DNA of 5,105 bases from DASVHF01 sp036382695 (GCA_036382695.1 DASVHF010000028.1:1-5105); one strand, 5' to 3'. Shown: positions 1-4,885, numbered from the stretch's first letter. Numbers and translations are program-made. Notes: a model not told the origin generated them from the sequence alone.

Positions 1-282
1 TCCCATAAGTTCGCACTCGGTGAATAAACTCGCCATCCATTCCTTTCCCCCGGTCTTGTCGCAAGCGTCACGATAAAGTTTACGAAGTTCATTCATAAAA
101 TCGGCAAGAGTCAATACGCCCGCATAATTTCCCTCATTTTCAATAACAATCAGCCCGGACGAATGAGGAGACTTTTCCAGCATTTTCTTGATGCCTTCAA
201 AGGCCTCCTTAAGGTTGGCATCCGCCTTTATTGTAGAAAAATCTGAGGTCATAACATCCTTGTTCGTTTTTTGAGGTTCCAT
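1..282 (-). CDS. CBS-domain protein, N-terminal part (runs off the window)
   Basis: Ninety-four codons are open from an ATG at 282 down to base 1 without a stop, so the C-terminus lies outside. The protein begins MEPQKTNKDVMTSDFSTIKA. Residues ~8-67 read as one CBS motif: the VMTSDF start, a TIKADANLKEAF helix, a hydrophobic GLIVIENEG strand (residues 43-51), and YAGVLTLADFMNEL (residues 53-66), the typical strand-turn-DF-helix end. CBS motifs work in pairs that bind adenosine nucleotides and sense energy state or regulate a partner; the second motif would be in the missing part. The stretch after residue 67 (KLYRDACDKTGGKEWM) looks like a linker or insert. A GGGGGT stretch lies several bases ahead of the ATG as a Shine-Dalgarno. 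The gene is divergent from the rest of the window. The family call is fairly firm; the specific role is unknown. Confidence 0.82.
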   Translation of the reverse strand, partial: MEPQKTNKDVMTSDFSTIKADANLKEAFEGIKKMLEKSPHSSGLIVIENEGNYAGVLTLADFMNELRKLYRDACDKTGGKEWMASLFTECELMG

Positions 283-324
283 TGGTATACCCCCATACCT
301 GCAATTTACGCCTTATGGTTTGCT

Positions 325-357
325 ATTATAGTAACCTTTCGGGTGGGACTTCGTCAA
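325..357 (-). promoter_or_regulatory. Probable sigma-70-type promoter for the CBS-domain gene
   Basis: On the minus strand TTGACG (352-357) is followed after 18 bases by TACTAT (328-333). A perfect TATAAT (325-330) overlaps it but would need a 21-base spacer. The boxes lie about 45-75 bases upstream of the ATG at 282, leaving a short leader. This is motif reading only. Confidence 0.5.
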
Positions 358-384
358 AAGTAAATAACGCAAGATTTTCTTCAG

Positions 385-407
385 TCCTTCCTGAACTCGG
401 TCCTTCT
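385..407 (+). repeat. Tail fragment of the ~83-bp dispersed repeat
   Basis: TCCTTCCTGAACTCG at 385-399 matches 14 of 15 bases of TCCTTCCTGTACTCG at 495-509, which is the tail of repeat copy A plus its flank. Weaker similarity continues to about 407. It lies just upstream of copy A, so it is probably the remnant of an earlier tandem copy whose body was lost. Confidence 0.45.
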
Positions 408-420
408 GAAAACGGCCGTG

Positions 421-503
421 GACGTCCCAGGGGACGCAGTTAAGTTTACTAAGTAAGTGCGGTTTGCTTTCCGACCAAACTCCCGCCCAAATATTCCTTC
501 CTG
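421..503 (+). repeat. Dispersed ~83-bp repeat, copy A (REP/BIME-like)
   Basis: First of four same-orientation copies (others at 1947, 3617 and 4592). It opens with GACGTCCCAGGGGACG, in which CGTCCC and GGGACG can pair around a two-base loop. AGTTAAGTTT-type sequence follows, then GCGGTTTG paired with CAAACTCCCGC (8 bp with a CTC bulge), then CCCAAATATTCCTTCCTG. Most bases agree with the other copies; this one has TTTACTAAG where the others have TTTGTTAAG. Palindromic heads and imperfect hairpins of this size are typical of REP-type sequences moved by Y1 (RAYT) transposases, but no transposase gene is in the window, so the family is inferred. Confidence 0.85.
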
Positions 504-790
504 TACTCGCTATTTTTCAAAATCTCGCCTCAATGCAACATTCCAAATGGTAATCAACGGGACGAATCCTGGGGCTTTGGTCTCTTTTTCATATCGAAGC
601 CCTTTGGAGGGGAAACATCTTAGCAAGCTATCCGCACCGGTTGGAACTCAATCTATCGCCACTTCATTTGTTGCCCCCCTTAATTTATGACTGTTGGATT
701 TCACCCCGTAATAGAAGCTTTCGTCGTAGTTAATCGTCCTTAGTTAAAAAATACTGTGTTGTTCCTACAAAAGTACACCATTCACTCTAT

Positions 791-818
791 TTGCTTGTCC
801 AAATGCCAATGGTATCAT
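791..818 (+). promoter_or_regulatory. Possible promoter for the hydrolase gene
   Basis: TTGCTT (791-796), a 16-base spacer, then TATCAT (813-818), about 140 bases ahead of the ATG at 956. The -10 box matches consensus in 5 of 6 positions; the -35 box is poor. It would place the 862-875 inverted repeat in the transcribed leader. Confidence 0.3.
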
Positions 819-861
819 TAGAAAATGAGAGGGGGAATTTTTCATCTCTGGGTAGAAAGGA

Positions 862-875
862 GATGCCACGGCATC
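862..875. promoter_or_regulatory. Inverted repeat GATGCC-AC-GGCATC, candidate operator
   Basis: Two perfect 6-base arms around a two-base centre, about 80 bases upstream of the hydrolase start. Size and symmetry fit a dimeric regulator site, but no regulator is encoded nearby and the same sequence could be a small RNA hairpin. Confidence 0.35.
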
Positions 876-955
876 CGAATGTCCCTGCCCCCTAAATTAT
901 GACGTAACAGGTACGAGAGGATCGCTACAACAAACAAGGCATAAAGGAGGAAGCT

Positions 956-1741
956 ATGAAGAAAAAGGGGAAACCTGCGAAGTGGATTCGGAAGTCAAGC
1001 ACGTCATTATTAATTCTCATGCTGTTCACGATGGGGATGCTGGTTGCCTATACGGCGATTGCCAACGCTCAGCAGCCGACCCAGATGGCCGCGAAGACAG
1101 CCGCCAATCCCCCCCTGCTTGATCCCGCTGATACTGTCATACTCTTGCTCGACCACCAGAGCGGCCTGTTTCAGACCGTCAAGGACATCAGCGTGGCGGA
1201 ATTGCGTACCAACACCGCGATCCTGGCAAAAGTAGCCAAGCTGATGAAGGTTCCCGTCATCACAACCGCATCCGAACCGAACGGTCCGAATGGCCCCTTA
1301 ATGCCTGAGATCCATCGGTATGCGCCCCATGCGGTCTTCGTCCCACGGAAAGGTGAAATCAGCGCTTGGGACAACAAGGATTTCGTGGACGCCGTTCGCA
1401 AGACCGGCAGAAAAACATTAATCATGGCGGGCGTGTGGACAAGCGTTTGCGTTGCCTTCCCAGCGATCCAGGCGAAGGCGGACGGCTACAATGTTTACGC
1501 GGTTATTGATGCTTCAGGCGACCCGAGCGAGATGGCATCGAGAACGACGCTCGCTCGTCTGACGCAGGGCGGGATTATTCCGGTCAGCACGAATGCGGTG
1601 TTTTGTGAGCTGCAACGCACCTGGAATCGTCCGGATGCTGCAGAGTTCGGAGCCTTGTACGCAGACTACGCTCCGAACTATAAAGCCGCGATGGAGAGCT
1701 ACCAAAGAGCACAGGAAGCCCTCAAGCGGGAAAAGAAGTAA
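956..1741 (+). CDS. Exported YcaC-like isochorismatase-family hydrolase
   Basis: 261 residues. The N-terminus has a basic stretch, a hydrophobic core (residues ~18-34) and AIANA/QQ, so a Sec signal peptide cut after residue 38 is likely (an uncleaved anchor is possible). The rest is a cysteine-hydrolase fold of the isochorismatase superfamily: VILLLDHQSGL with catalytic Asp66, RKGEISAWDN with Lys132, and AGVWTSVCVAFPA with nucleophile Cys165, then the YcaC-type VIDASGDPSEM (residues 183-193). Relatives hydrolyse amide- or ester-like bonds in small molecules; the substrate is not known here, and true isochorismatase activity is not implied. The C-terminal ~35 residues are a charged helical tail. 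AAGGAGG at 944-950, five bases before the ATG, fixes the start. It is visibly more GC-rich than the two downstream exported-protein genes, which may hint at separate ancestry. It stands alone between repeat copies A and B, with no clear terminator. Confidence 0.9.
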   Translation: MKKKGKPAKWIRKSSTSLLILMLFTMGMLVAYTAIANAQQPTQMAAKTAANPPLLDPADTVILLLDHQSGLFQTVKDISVAELRTNTAILAKVAKLMKVPVITTASEPNGPNGPLMPEIHRYAPHAVFVPRKGEISAWDNKDFVDAVRKTGRKTLIMAGVWTSVCVAFPAIQAKADGYNVYAVIDASGDPSEMASRTTLARLTQGGIIPVSTNAVFCELQRTWNRPDAAEFGALYADYAPNYKAAMESYQRAQEALKREKK

Positions 1742-1908
1742 AGGGTTCGTTCAGCGACCAAGAGAGGGCGCTCATCGCCGATTGTACGCTACCAAGTGCG
1801 GCCTGAACATCTACACGAACAAGTATGAGCGCAACCTCTCGCTTTCGGATACAATAGGTGAACTGCGCAGTCGGTTTTAGTTGTGAATCCCGGCCGCAAT
1901 CCTTTCAC
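1742..1908. other. Non-coding stretch after the hydrolase gene
   Basis: No gene or clear intrinsic terminator recognised. A second frame stays open from inside the hydrolase gene to 1880, but it lacks its own ribosome-binding site. The composition stays GC-rich like the gene, so this may be decayed coding sequence of unknown origin. Confidence 0.4.
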
Positions 1909-2029
1909 AGATGGGGGACGTCCCTGGGGCCGTAGTCAAGTTTGGGGACGTCCCAGGGGACGCAGTTAAGTTTGTTAAGTAAGTGTGGTTTGTTTTCCGA
2001 CCAAACTCCCGCCCAAATACTTCATCCTG
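1909..2029 (+). repeat. Dispersed repeat, copy B, with doubled head
   Basis: The 83-bp core is 1947-2029, nearly the same as copies A, C and D (GTGTGG in place of GTGCGG, and TTCATCCTG at the tail). A second head unit precedes it: 1914-1943 and 1944-1973 are adjacent 30-base units matching at 26 of 30 positions, each starting GGGGACGTCCC and ending AAGTTT. The leading AGATGGGGGACGTC (1909-1922) is identical to the start of copy C (3609-3622), so it probably marks the true left edge of the longer form. Copy B begins about 170 bases after the hydrolase stop. Confidence 0.85.
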
Positions 2030-2097
2030 TTATCGTGATTACTGAAAATTGCCAAATTATACAGGCTTTCAAAAGATAATTCTCACAAGGCTTTTTA

Positions 2098-2125
2098 TTG
2101 ATTGACTTGTTCAACATTATATGAT
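2098..2125 (+). promoter_or_regulatory. Probable promoter for the 2333 gene
   Basis: TTGATT (2098-2103), a 16-base spacer, then TATGAT (2120-2125; 5 of 6 consensus bases) in an AT-rich stretch. It would give a leader of about 200 bases that includes the hairpin at 2235-2265. An overlapping TTGACT at 2102-2107 is an alternative -35 element. Confidence 0.42.
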
Positions 2126-2234
2126 ATTTGTTTCATGAAAAATAACCGACCGGGATCACAGTTAATCTAACAACCTAACCCCTTACCTTTTGAGTGAATT
2201 ATGAGGGGAAGAATCCAGAAGATCCCAATATGAA

Positions 2235-2265
2235 GCCTCTGGGGGGATTATGTCCTGCCAGAGGC
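2235..2265 (+). promoter_or_regulatory. Strong leader hairpin ahead of the 2333 gene
   Basis: GCCTCTGG (2235-2242) pairs perfectly with CCAGAGGC (2258-2265). Inside the loop GGA (2245-2247) can pair with TCC (2253-2255), and outside, GAA and TTC flanks can extend the stem past a small bulge. Only a weak CTTTC follows, so a classical intrinsic terminator is unlikely. It could be an attenuator, an mRNA-stabilising structure or a protein-binding element. No known riboswitch class is recognised. Confidence 0.5.
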
Positions 2266-2332
2266 CTTTCATCAGAAAATCATTAAGCTTAATCAATAAC
2301 AAGACGCCACAGAGCAAAGGAGGGAAAGGACT

Positions 2333-3163
2333 ATGAAGATTTTACTGAGTTGCTTAATCATTATTTTAATGGGCTTATCGGGTGCCGCCGTGCAAGCCAA
2401 AGACCACTTGGTTCTTTACGATCACTTCCATTCGGAATTCCTTGATGCAACAAAGTGGTCGGGAAGTCAAACAATATCTGGAGCTACGATTTTAGAATAT
2501 GTTCGGGAGATTCGAGGAGGTCGCCTCCAACTGAGCAACCGTGCTTTTGGAAACCGCAGCTCAGACTCTGGGAGATCTATTGGAACTCTTCGGCTATGTT
2601 CTGCTGCTTTTCCCGGAGAATTTACAACCACAAGAGCTTCTGTCAAAGTTGAGGATGTTGAAGTTACGGGATGTCCCTCTAACTCAACCCCCACGTCAGC
2701 TTTTGCAGAATTATTGGGGTTTTTTTTCAATACCTTCGGGCCACCCTATAATGGTGTCCAAAACAATGTGCTTGGATTGGTCCAGATTAGGAGGTTATCG
2801 AATTCCACGGACAAACCATGTATCCTCGAAGTAATGGGCGGATTTGTTCACTGCACTGATCCAGATTGCCTTACTTGGGATGTCGCTAGTGTTAAGAAAC
2901 TGGGTAATGTGAAGCTTAGAGAGTCGGTAACCATACAGGTAGAATGGGACCAGCACAATGAGGAATTTATTTTTAAGTTGGATAAGGAGCCACCACAATT
3001 TATTTCCTACTCATCTTATGGATGGACAATTTATCCCCCCTCATTTCGGCAGGCATGTCTACAAGCTAAAAATCAGATAGCCAATTGCACCGCGGAAAGG
3101 CAGATGGGTTTCGTGGATGCTGATTTTGATGGTGTTTTCATTAATGAAGGAGCAGTTCCTTAA
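2333..3163 (+). CDS. Exported beta-sandwich-like protein of unknown function
   Basis: 276 residues, with a textbook signal peptide: Lys2, hydrophobic residues 3-19, and AVQA/KD, giving cleavage after 22. The mature part opens LYDHFHSEFLDATKW (residues 28-42), matching the 'DxF....LD..KW' opening of concanavalin A-like/LamG-type jelly rolls. EYVREIRGGRLQLS (55-68) follows, a pattern I associate with hypothetical exported proteins of delta-proteobacteria. It ends FVDADFDGVFIN (260-271), like the closing strand of such folds. Seven cysteines remain after processing (C89, C114, C163, C174, C179, C242, C252), consistent with periplasmic or extracellular disulfides. No catalytic motif of a glycoside hydrolase is visible, so binding of a glycan or other ligand is only a guess. 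AAGGAGG at 2317-2323, nine bases before the ATG, supports the start. It sits alone between repeats B and C, and its likely terminator is the one interrupted by the 3284-3477 element. Confidence 0.8.
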   Translation: MKILLSCLIIILMGLSGAAVQAKDHLVLYDHFHSEFLDATKWSGSQTISGATILEYVREIRGGRLQLSNRAFGNRSSDSGRSIGTLRLCSAAFPGEFTTTRASVKVEDVEVTGCPSNSTPTSAFAELLGFFFNTFGPPYNGVQNNVLGLVQIRRLSNSTDKPCILEVMGGFVHCTDPDCLTWDVASVKKLGNVKLRESVTIQVEWDQHNEEFIFKLDKEPPQFISYSSYGWTIYPPSFRQACLQAKNQIANCTAERQMGFVDADFDGVFINEGAVP

Positions 3164-3271
3164 AATATCTGAACCTTGATTCTTTGTCTACAATATGACT
3201 CCTTCACCATGTTTTGATTCTTCTTGTTGGGAAGGAGGCTTAAGAAAGCAGGATTAGCTCTCCAAGGCAGG

Positions 3272-3283
3272 GTCAGAAAAGGC
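3272..3283 (+). repeat. Target-site duplication, left copy
   Basis: GTCAGAAAAGGC, identical to 3478-3489 and in direct orientation, flanks the inverted-repeat element. The identity stops exactly at both ends (G3271 versus C3477, A3284 versus C3490), as expected for a 12-bp duplication made by transposition. Confidence 0.85.
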
Positions 3284-3284
3284 A

Positions 3285-3307
3285 AGCCGATCGCTTAACG
3301 TGTTGAA
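3285..3307 (+). repeat. Left terminal inverted repeat of the MITE
   Basis: Twenty-three bases beginning AGCCGATCGC, a perfect reverse complement of 3454-3476. Identity ends at G3308. Confidence 0.85.
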
Positions 3308-3313
3308 GAAATT

Positions 3314-3352
3314 AGAAAAGGCCTTGAACCACAAAGGTTCCTGGCTTTTTCT
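3314..3352 (+). terminator. Terminator-like hairpin inside the MITE
   Basis: Arms of 17 bases, AGAAAAGGCCTTGAACC (3314-3330) and GGTTCCTGGCTTTTTCT (3336-3352), close a five-base ACAAA loop. They pair at all positions except a two-base internal mismatch, counting one G-U wobble. The 3' arm is T-rich and continues TTTG. The other strand also ends in CCTTTTCT, so it may work in both directions. It could replace the terminator that the insertion disrupted. Confidence 0.65.
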
Positions 3353-3453
3353 TTTGAGAAAAAATCTTTGAAAGCTGAGAGACAGGTGCTCTGGCCGATT
3401 AATCAGCGGTTATCAACAGTTCCCCGCATTTTCGATGCAAAGGTGAGTCTATT

Positions 3454-3476
3454 TTCAACACGTTAAGCGATCGGCT
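3454..3476 (-). repeat. Right terminal inverted repeat of the MITE
   Basis: Reads ...GCGATCGGCT on the plus strand and is the perfect reverse complement of 3285-3307. Confidence 0.85.
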
Positions 3477-3477
3477 C

Positions 3478-3489
3478 GTCAGAAAAGGC
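3478..3489 (+). repeat. Target-site duplication, right copy
   Basis: GTCAGAAAAGGC, identical to 3272-3283. It is followed by CCTGCC and six T, the second half of the interrupted terminator. Confidence 0.85.
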
Positions 3490-3608
3490 CCTGCCTTTTT
3501 TATACACATTTCAATCGATAATTGTTACCTTTCAGAGCTATCTTGGAGTGAAAATTAGTAGGTGCTATACGTAACATATTCTGCTTTTTCTTTTGGGGGG
3601 CCCAGGGG

Positions 3609-3742
3609 AGATGGGGGACGTCGAGGGGACTTAGTTAAGTTTGTTAAGTAAGTGCGGTTTGCCTTCCGACCAAACTCCCGCCCAAATACTCCTTCCTGAA
3701 AATTTCGCTTCCTAAATCTTCAAAAACGATGTATATTACAAC
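3609..3742 (+). repeat. Dispersed repeat, copy C, with long tail
   Basis: The core 3617-3698 is one base shorter than the other copies, with a changed head (GACGTCGAGGGGACTTAG). Its left flank AGATGGGGGACGTC equals that of copy B, so C looks like B minus one 30-base head unit. Beyond the core, 3699-3742 matches 4675-4717 of copy D closely (AATCTTCAAAAACGAT shared), so C and D belong to a sub-type with a tail about 44 bases longer than the core. It precedes the 4007 gene. Confidence 0.85.
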
Positions 3743-3788
3743 CCAGAAGTGGGAATGGGAACTCACTTCAACCTCAAAGAATAATTCA

Positions 3789-3816
3789 TTTTGAAATTAA
3801 CTCGATTCTATATAAT
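3789..3816 (+). promoter_or_regulatory. Candidate promoter for the 4007 gene
   Basis: A perfect TATAAT lies at 3811-3816 in an AT-rich stretch. The -35 region is weak: TTTTGA (3789-3794) at a 16-base spacer, or TTGAAA (3791-3796) at only 14. The leader would be about 185 bases; it holds a short GAGCCT/AGGCTT hairpin near 3889-3905 but nothing recognised as a riboswitch. Confidence 0.4.
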
Positions 3817-3991
3817 ATTGTTTAAAACGGTCTTTTCTGGAAAAATAGCATGGAATTCGGATCTTTTTGAGCAGAAAAGAGCCTTCATAGGCTTTAAACT
3901 TAGGAAAATGTGAAATTAGCATAAAAAATATTGTTAACCTTAAAAGTGATGGGTATTTGCACACCTTATGTCTTGGCTACAAACTCAGTCA

Positions 3992-3997
3992 AAGGGG
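3992..3997 (+). promoter_or_regulatory. Ribosome-binding site that sets the 4007 start
   Basis: AAGGGG lies nine bases before ATG 4007. The in-frame ATG at 3968 has no purine-rich site ahead of it and would put thirteen polar residues before the signal peptide, so 4007 is preferred. Confidence 0.6.
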
Positions 3998-4006
3998 AAA
4001 CATACA

Positions 4007-4582
4007 ATGAAATCAATGTCAGCAGTTACGAGCATGTTGATCTGTTTTGCGGTGATCGGTATTTCAACTAAGGCCTTTGCAAAGTGCATGTCTTGGCATA
4101 CCGAGTGTGTATATGATTGTATTGAGTATTACCCAAACGGTACGGATTGTAAGAAAAGTCATAAGCGTTGCTTCAGTGTGTGTGATGGCGACGATTTTGA
4201 CGTTCATATTTCTGGGCCCACAGCCAAGTCGATGACTTCTACCGGCTTTCGCTATTCGAACTCGCGTCAAGTACTCGACGAGGAAAACATTTCTGTCAAT
4301 GGCCAGTTGGCTCGCATAGTATCCTTTCGGATCAATGATCCAAGGTGGCTGGTTGTGCTCGAAACACCATTGATTTACGAAAATGAAAAAATTGACAATA
4401 TTGAGGTTCAAGCTTTAGATGTGTCAGTAGAACAACTGATCGGTAAACGCGTAACAATTTCCGGTGCGATCAAATGGCAAGACGGGCGTATAGGAGGCAA
4501 GCAACCGATCCTGATAGCCAAGGATGTCGTTGAGTTTACAAAAGAGATAATAAAAAAAGCAAGTCCCAAGCCAAAGAATTAA
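4007..4582 (+). CDS. Exported Cys-rich protein with OB-fold-like C-terminal region
   Basis: 191 residues from ATG 4007 (204 if the upstream ATG at 3968 were used). A signal peptide spans residues 1-25: a Lys, a hydrophobic core (residues ~6-19), and KAFA/KC. The mature N-terminus has six cysteines in two matching blocks, C27-x6-C34-x3-C38 and C48-x6-C55-x3-C59, nine residues apart. That is a duplicated CX6CX3C unit suggesting a disulfide-locked helical hairpin. Residues ~95-178 look like a small beta-barrel: ISVNGQLARIVSF, WLVVLETPLIY, NIEVQALDV, then LIGKRVTISGAIKW and QPILIAKDVVEF. The 'GK-VTISG' strand followed by a hydrophobic strand recalls OB-fold exported domains such as the DUF4431 type. 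The tail is Lys-rich. Function is unknown; a periplasmic binding or envelope role is a guess. It is monocistronic, between repeats C and D, with D starting 10 bases after the stop. Confidence 0.75.
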   Translation: MKSMSAVTSMLICFAVIGISTKAFAKCMSWHTECVYDCIEYYPNGTDCKKSHKRCFSVCDGDDFDVHISGPTAKSMTSTGFRYSNSRQVLDEENISVNGQLARIVSFRINDPRWLVVLETPLIYENEKIDNIEVQALDVSVEQLIGKRVTISGAIKWQDGRIGGKQPILIAKDVVEFTKEIIKKASPKPKN

Positions 4583-4591
4583 TCAATTTTT

Positions 4592-4717
4592 AACGTCCCA
4601 GGGTACGTAGTTAAGTTTGTTAAGTAAGTGCGGTTTGTTTTCCGACCAAACTCCCGCCCCAATACTCCTTCCTGAAAATCTCCTTCCCAAATCTTCAAAA
4701 ACGATATATATTACAAC
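4592..4717 (+). repeat. Dispersed repeat, copy D, with long tail
   Basis: The core 4592-4674 has head AACGTCCCAGGGTACGTAG, so the head pairing is partly lost. The rest is nearly identical to the other copies, and the tail 4675-4717 matches copy C. It begins ten bases after the 4007-4582 stop, so its hairpin would form the 3' end of that transcript. Open frames that cross it on both strands (4583-4861 minus, 4617-4838 plus) contain repeat sequence and are not taken as genes. Confidence 0.85.
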
Positions 4718-4853
4718 GACAATTGAGCAACGGATAATTGTTGGAAGAATTGACTTTTTGGGATGCATTTTGAACCAAAAGAAAGGTTTTAGAGACATAA
4801 AAGAGCCTATTCCTCTAAAAAATATGGCTGCAACATAAAAAATAATGTTATTC

Positions 4854-4869
4854 CTGATCATTTGATCAG
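4854..4869. promoter_or_regulatory. Perfect palindrome CTGATCA-TT-TGATCAG, candidate operator
   Basis: Two 7-base arms with a two-base centre, ending seven bases before the GGTGG ribosome-binding site of the flavoprotein gene. The position suits a repressor operator or a hairpin affecting translation start. No regulator is in the window. A clear promoter upstream was not found. Confidence 0.45.
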
Positions 4870-4885
4870 TAAAAAAGGTGGTTAT

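Larger units (their letters stand above)
504..943. other. Non-coding gap between repeat A and the hydrolase gene
   Basis: No convincing gene. An open frame from 457 to 690 begins inside repeat A, has no ribosome-binding site and has a non-protein-like composition. The gap holds a weak promoter candidate (791-818), a perfect 14-bp inverted repeat (862-875), and two short similar strings, GCCCCCCTTAATTTATGAC (673-691) and GCCCCCTAAATTATGAC (887-903), of unknown meaning. Confidence 0.6.
3284..3477. mobile_element. 194-bp MITE-like element with 23-bp terminal inverted repeats
   Basis: The left end 3285-3307 (AGCCGATCGCTTAACGTGTT, then GAA) is the exact reverse complement of 3454-3476. One extra base lies at each edge (A3284, C3477). 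It is flanked by a perfect 12-bp direct duplication. The 194-bp body has no coding capacity, so it must be moved in trans. Duplications of this length occur in some IS4-group and IS1634-type transposons, but I cannot assign the family. The inside holds a bidirectional terminator-like hairpin (3314-3352). Perfect ends and a perfect duplication suggest a recent insertion. Confidence 0.85.
3264..3501 (+). terminator. Intrinsic terminator split by a mobile-element insertion
   Basis: If 3284-3477 and one copy of the 12-bp duplication are removed, the sequence reads AAGGCAGGG, a ten-base loop TCAGAAAAGG, CCCTGCCTT, and a run of six T ending at 3501. That is a classic rho-independent terminator with a 9-bp stem, 100 bases after the 2333-3163 stop. 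The left arm is now 3264-3272 and the right arm 3489-3497, with the element in the loop. Because the element's own ends are complementary, the arms may still be brought together in the transcript. Confidence 0.72.

Noticed and set aside
457..690. 77-residue open frame on the plus strand
   Set aside because: It starts inside repeat A, has no ribosome-binding site, and the translation looks like non-coding sequence.
673..903. Two similar strings, GCCCCCCTTAATTTATGAC and GCCCCCTAAATTATGAC
   Set aside because: Short, gapped and low in complexity; no boundary or hairpin supports a transposition or attachment site.
1593..1880. 95-residue plus-strand open frame overlapping the hydrolase gene
   Set aside because: Mostly the shifted frame of the hydrolase with a short unexplained extension and no start signal.
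3410..3418. DnaA-box-like TTATCAACA inside the MITE
   Set aside because: A single near-match with one mismatch and no cluster or AT-rich unwinding region; not an origin.
3968..4006. Upstream ATG as the start of the Cys-rich protein
   Set aside because: No ribosome site ahead of it, and it would add a polar stretch before the signal peptide; ATG 4007 has AAGGGG at a good distance.
421..4674. CRISPR array
   Set aside because: The repeats are ~83 bp and about 1.0-1.7 kb apart with genes between; there are no regular spacers and no cas genes.
421..4717. Repeats A-D as integron attC sites bounding gene cassettes
   Set aside because: GTTAAGT fits the GTTRRRY core and units are cassette-sized, but there is no matching RYYYAAC partner in the right order, the fold is a short bulged hairpin rather than an attC stem, and no integrase is present.
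4583..4861. 92-residue minus-strand open frame with hydrophobic stretches
   Set aside because: It runs through repeat D in antisense, has no Shine-Dalgarno, and its hydrophobicity reflects AT-rich sequence.
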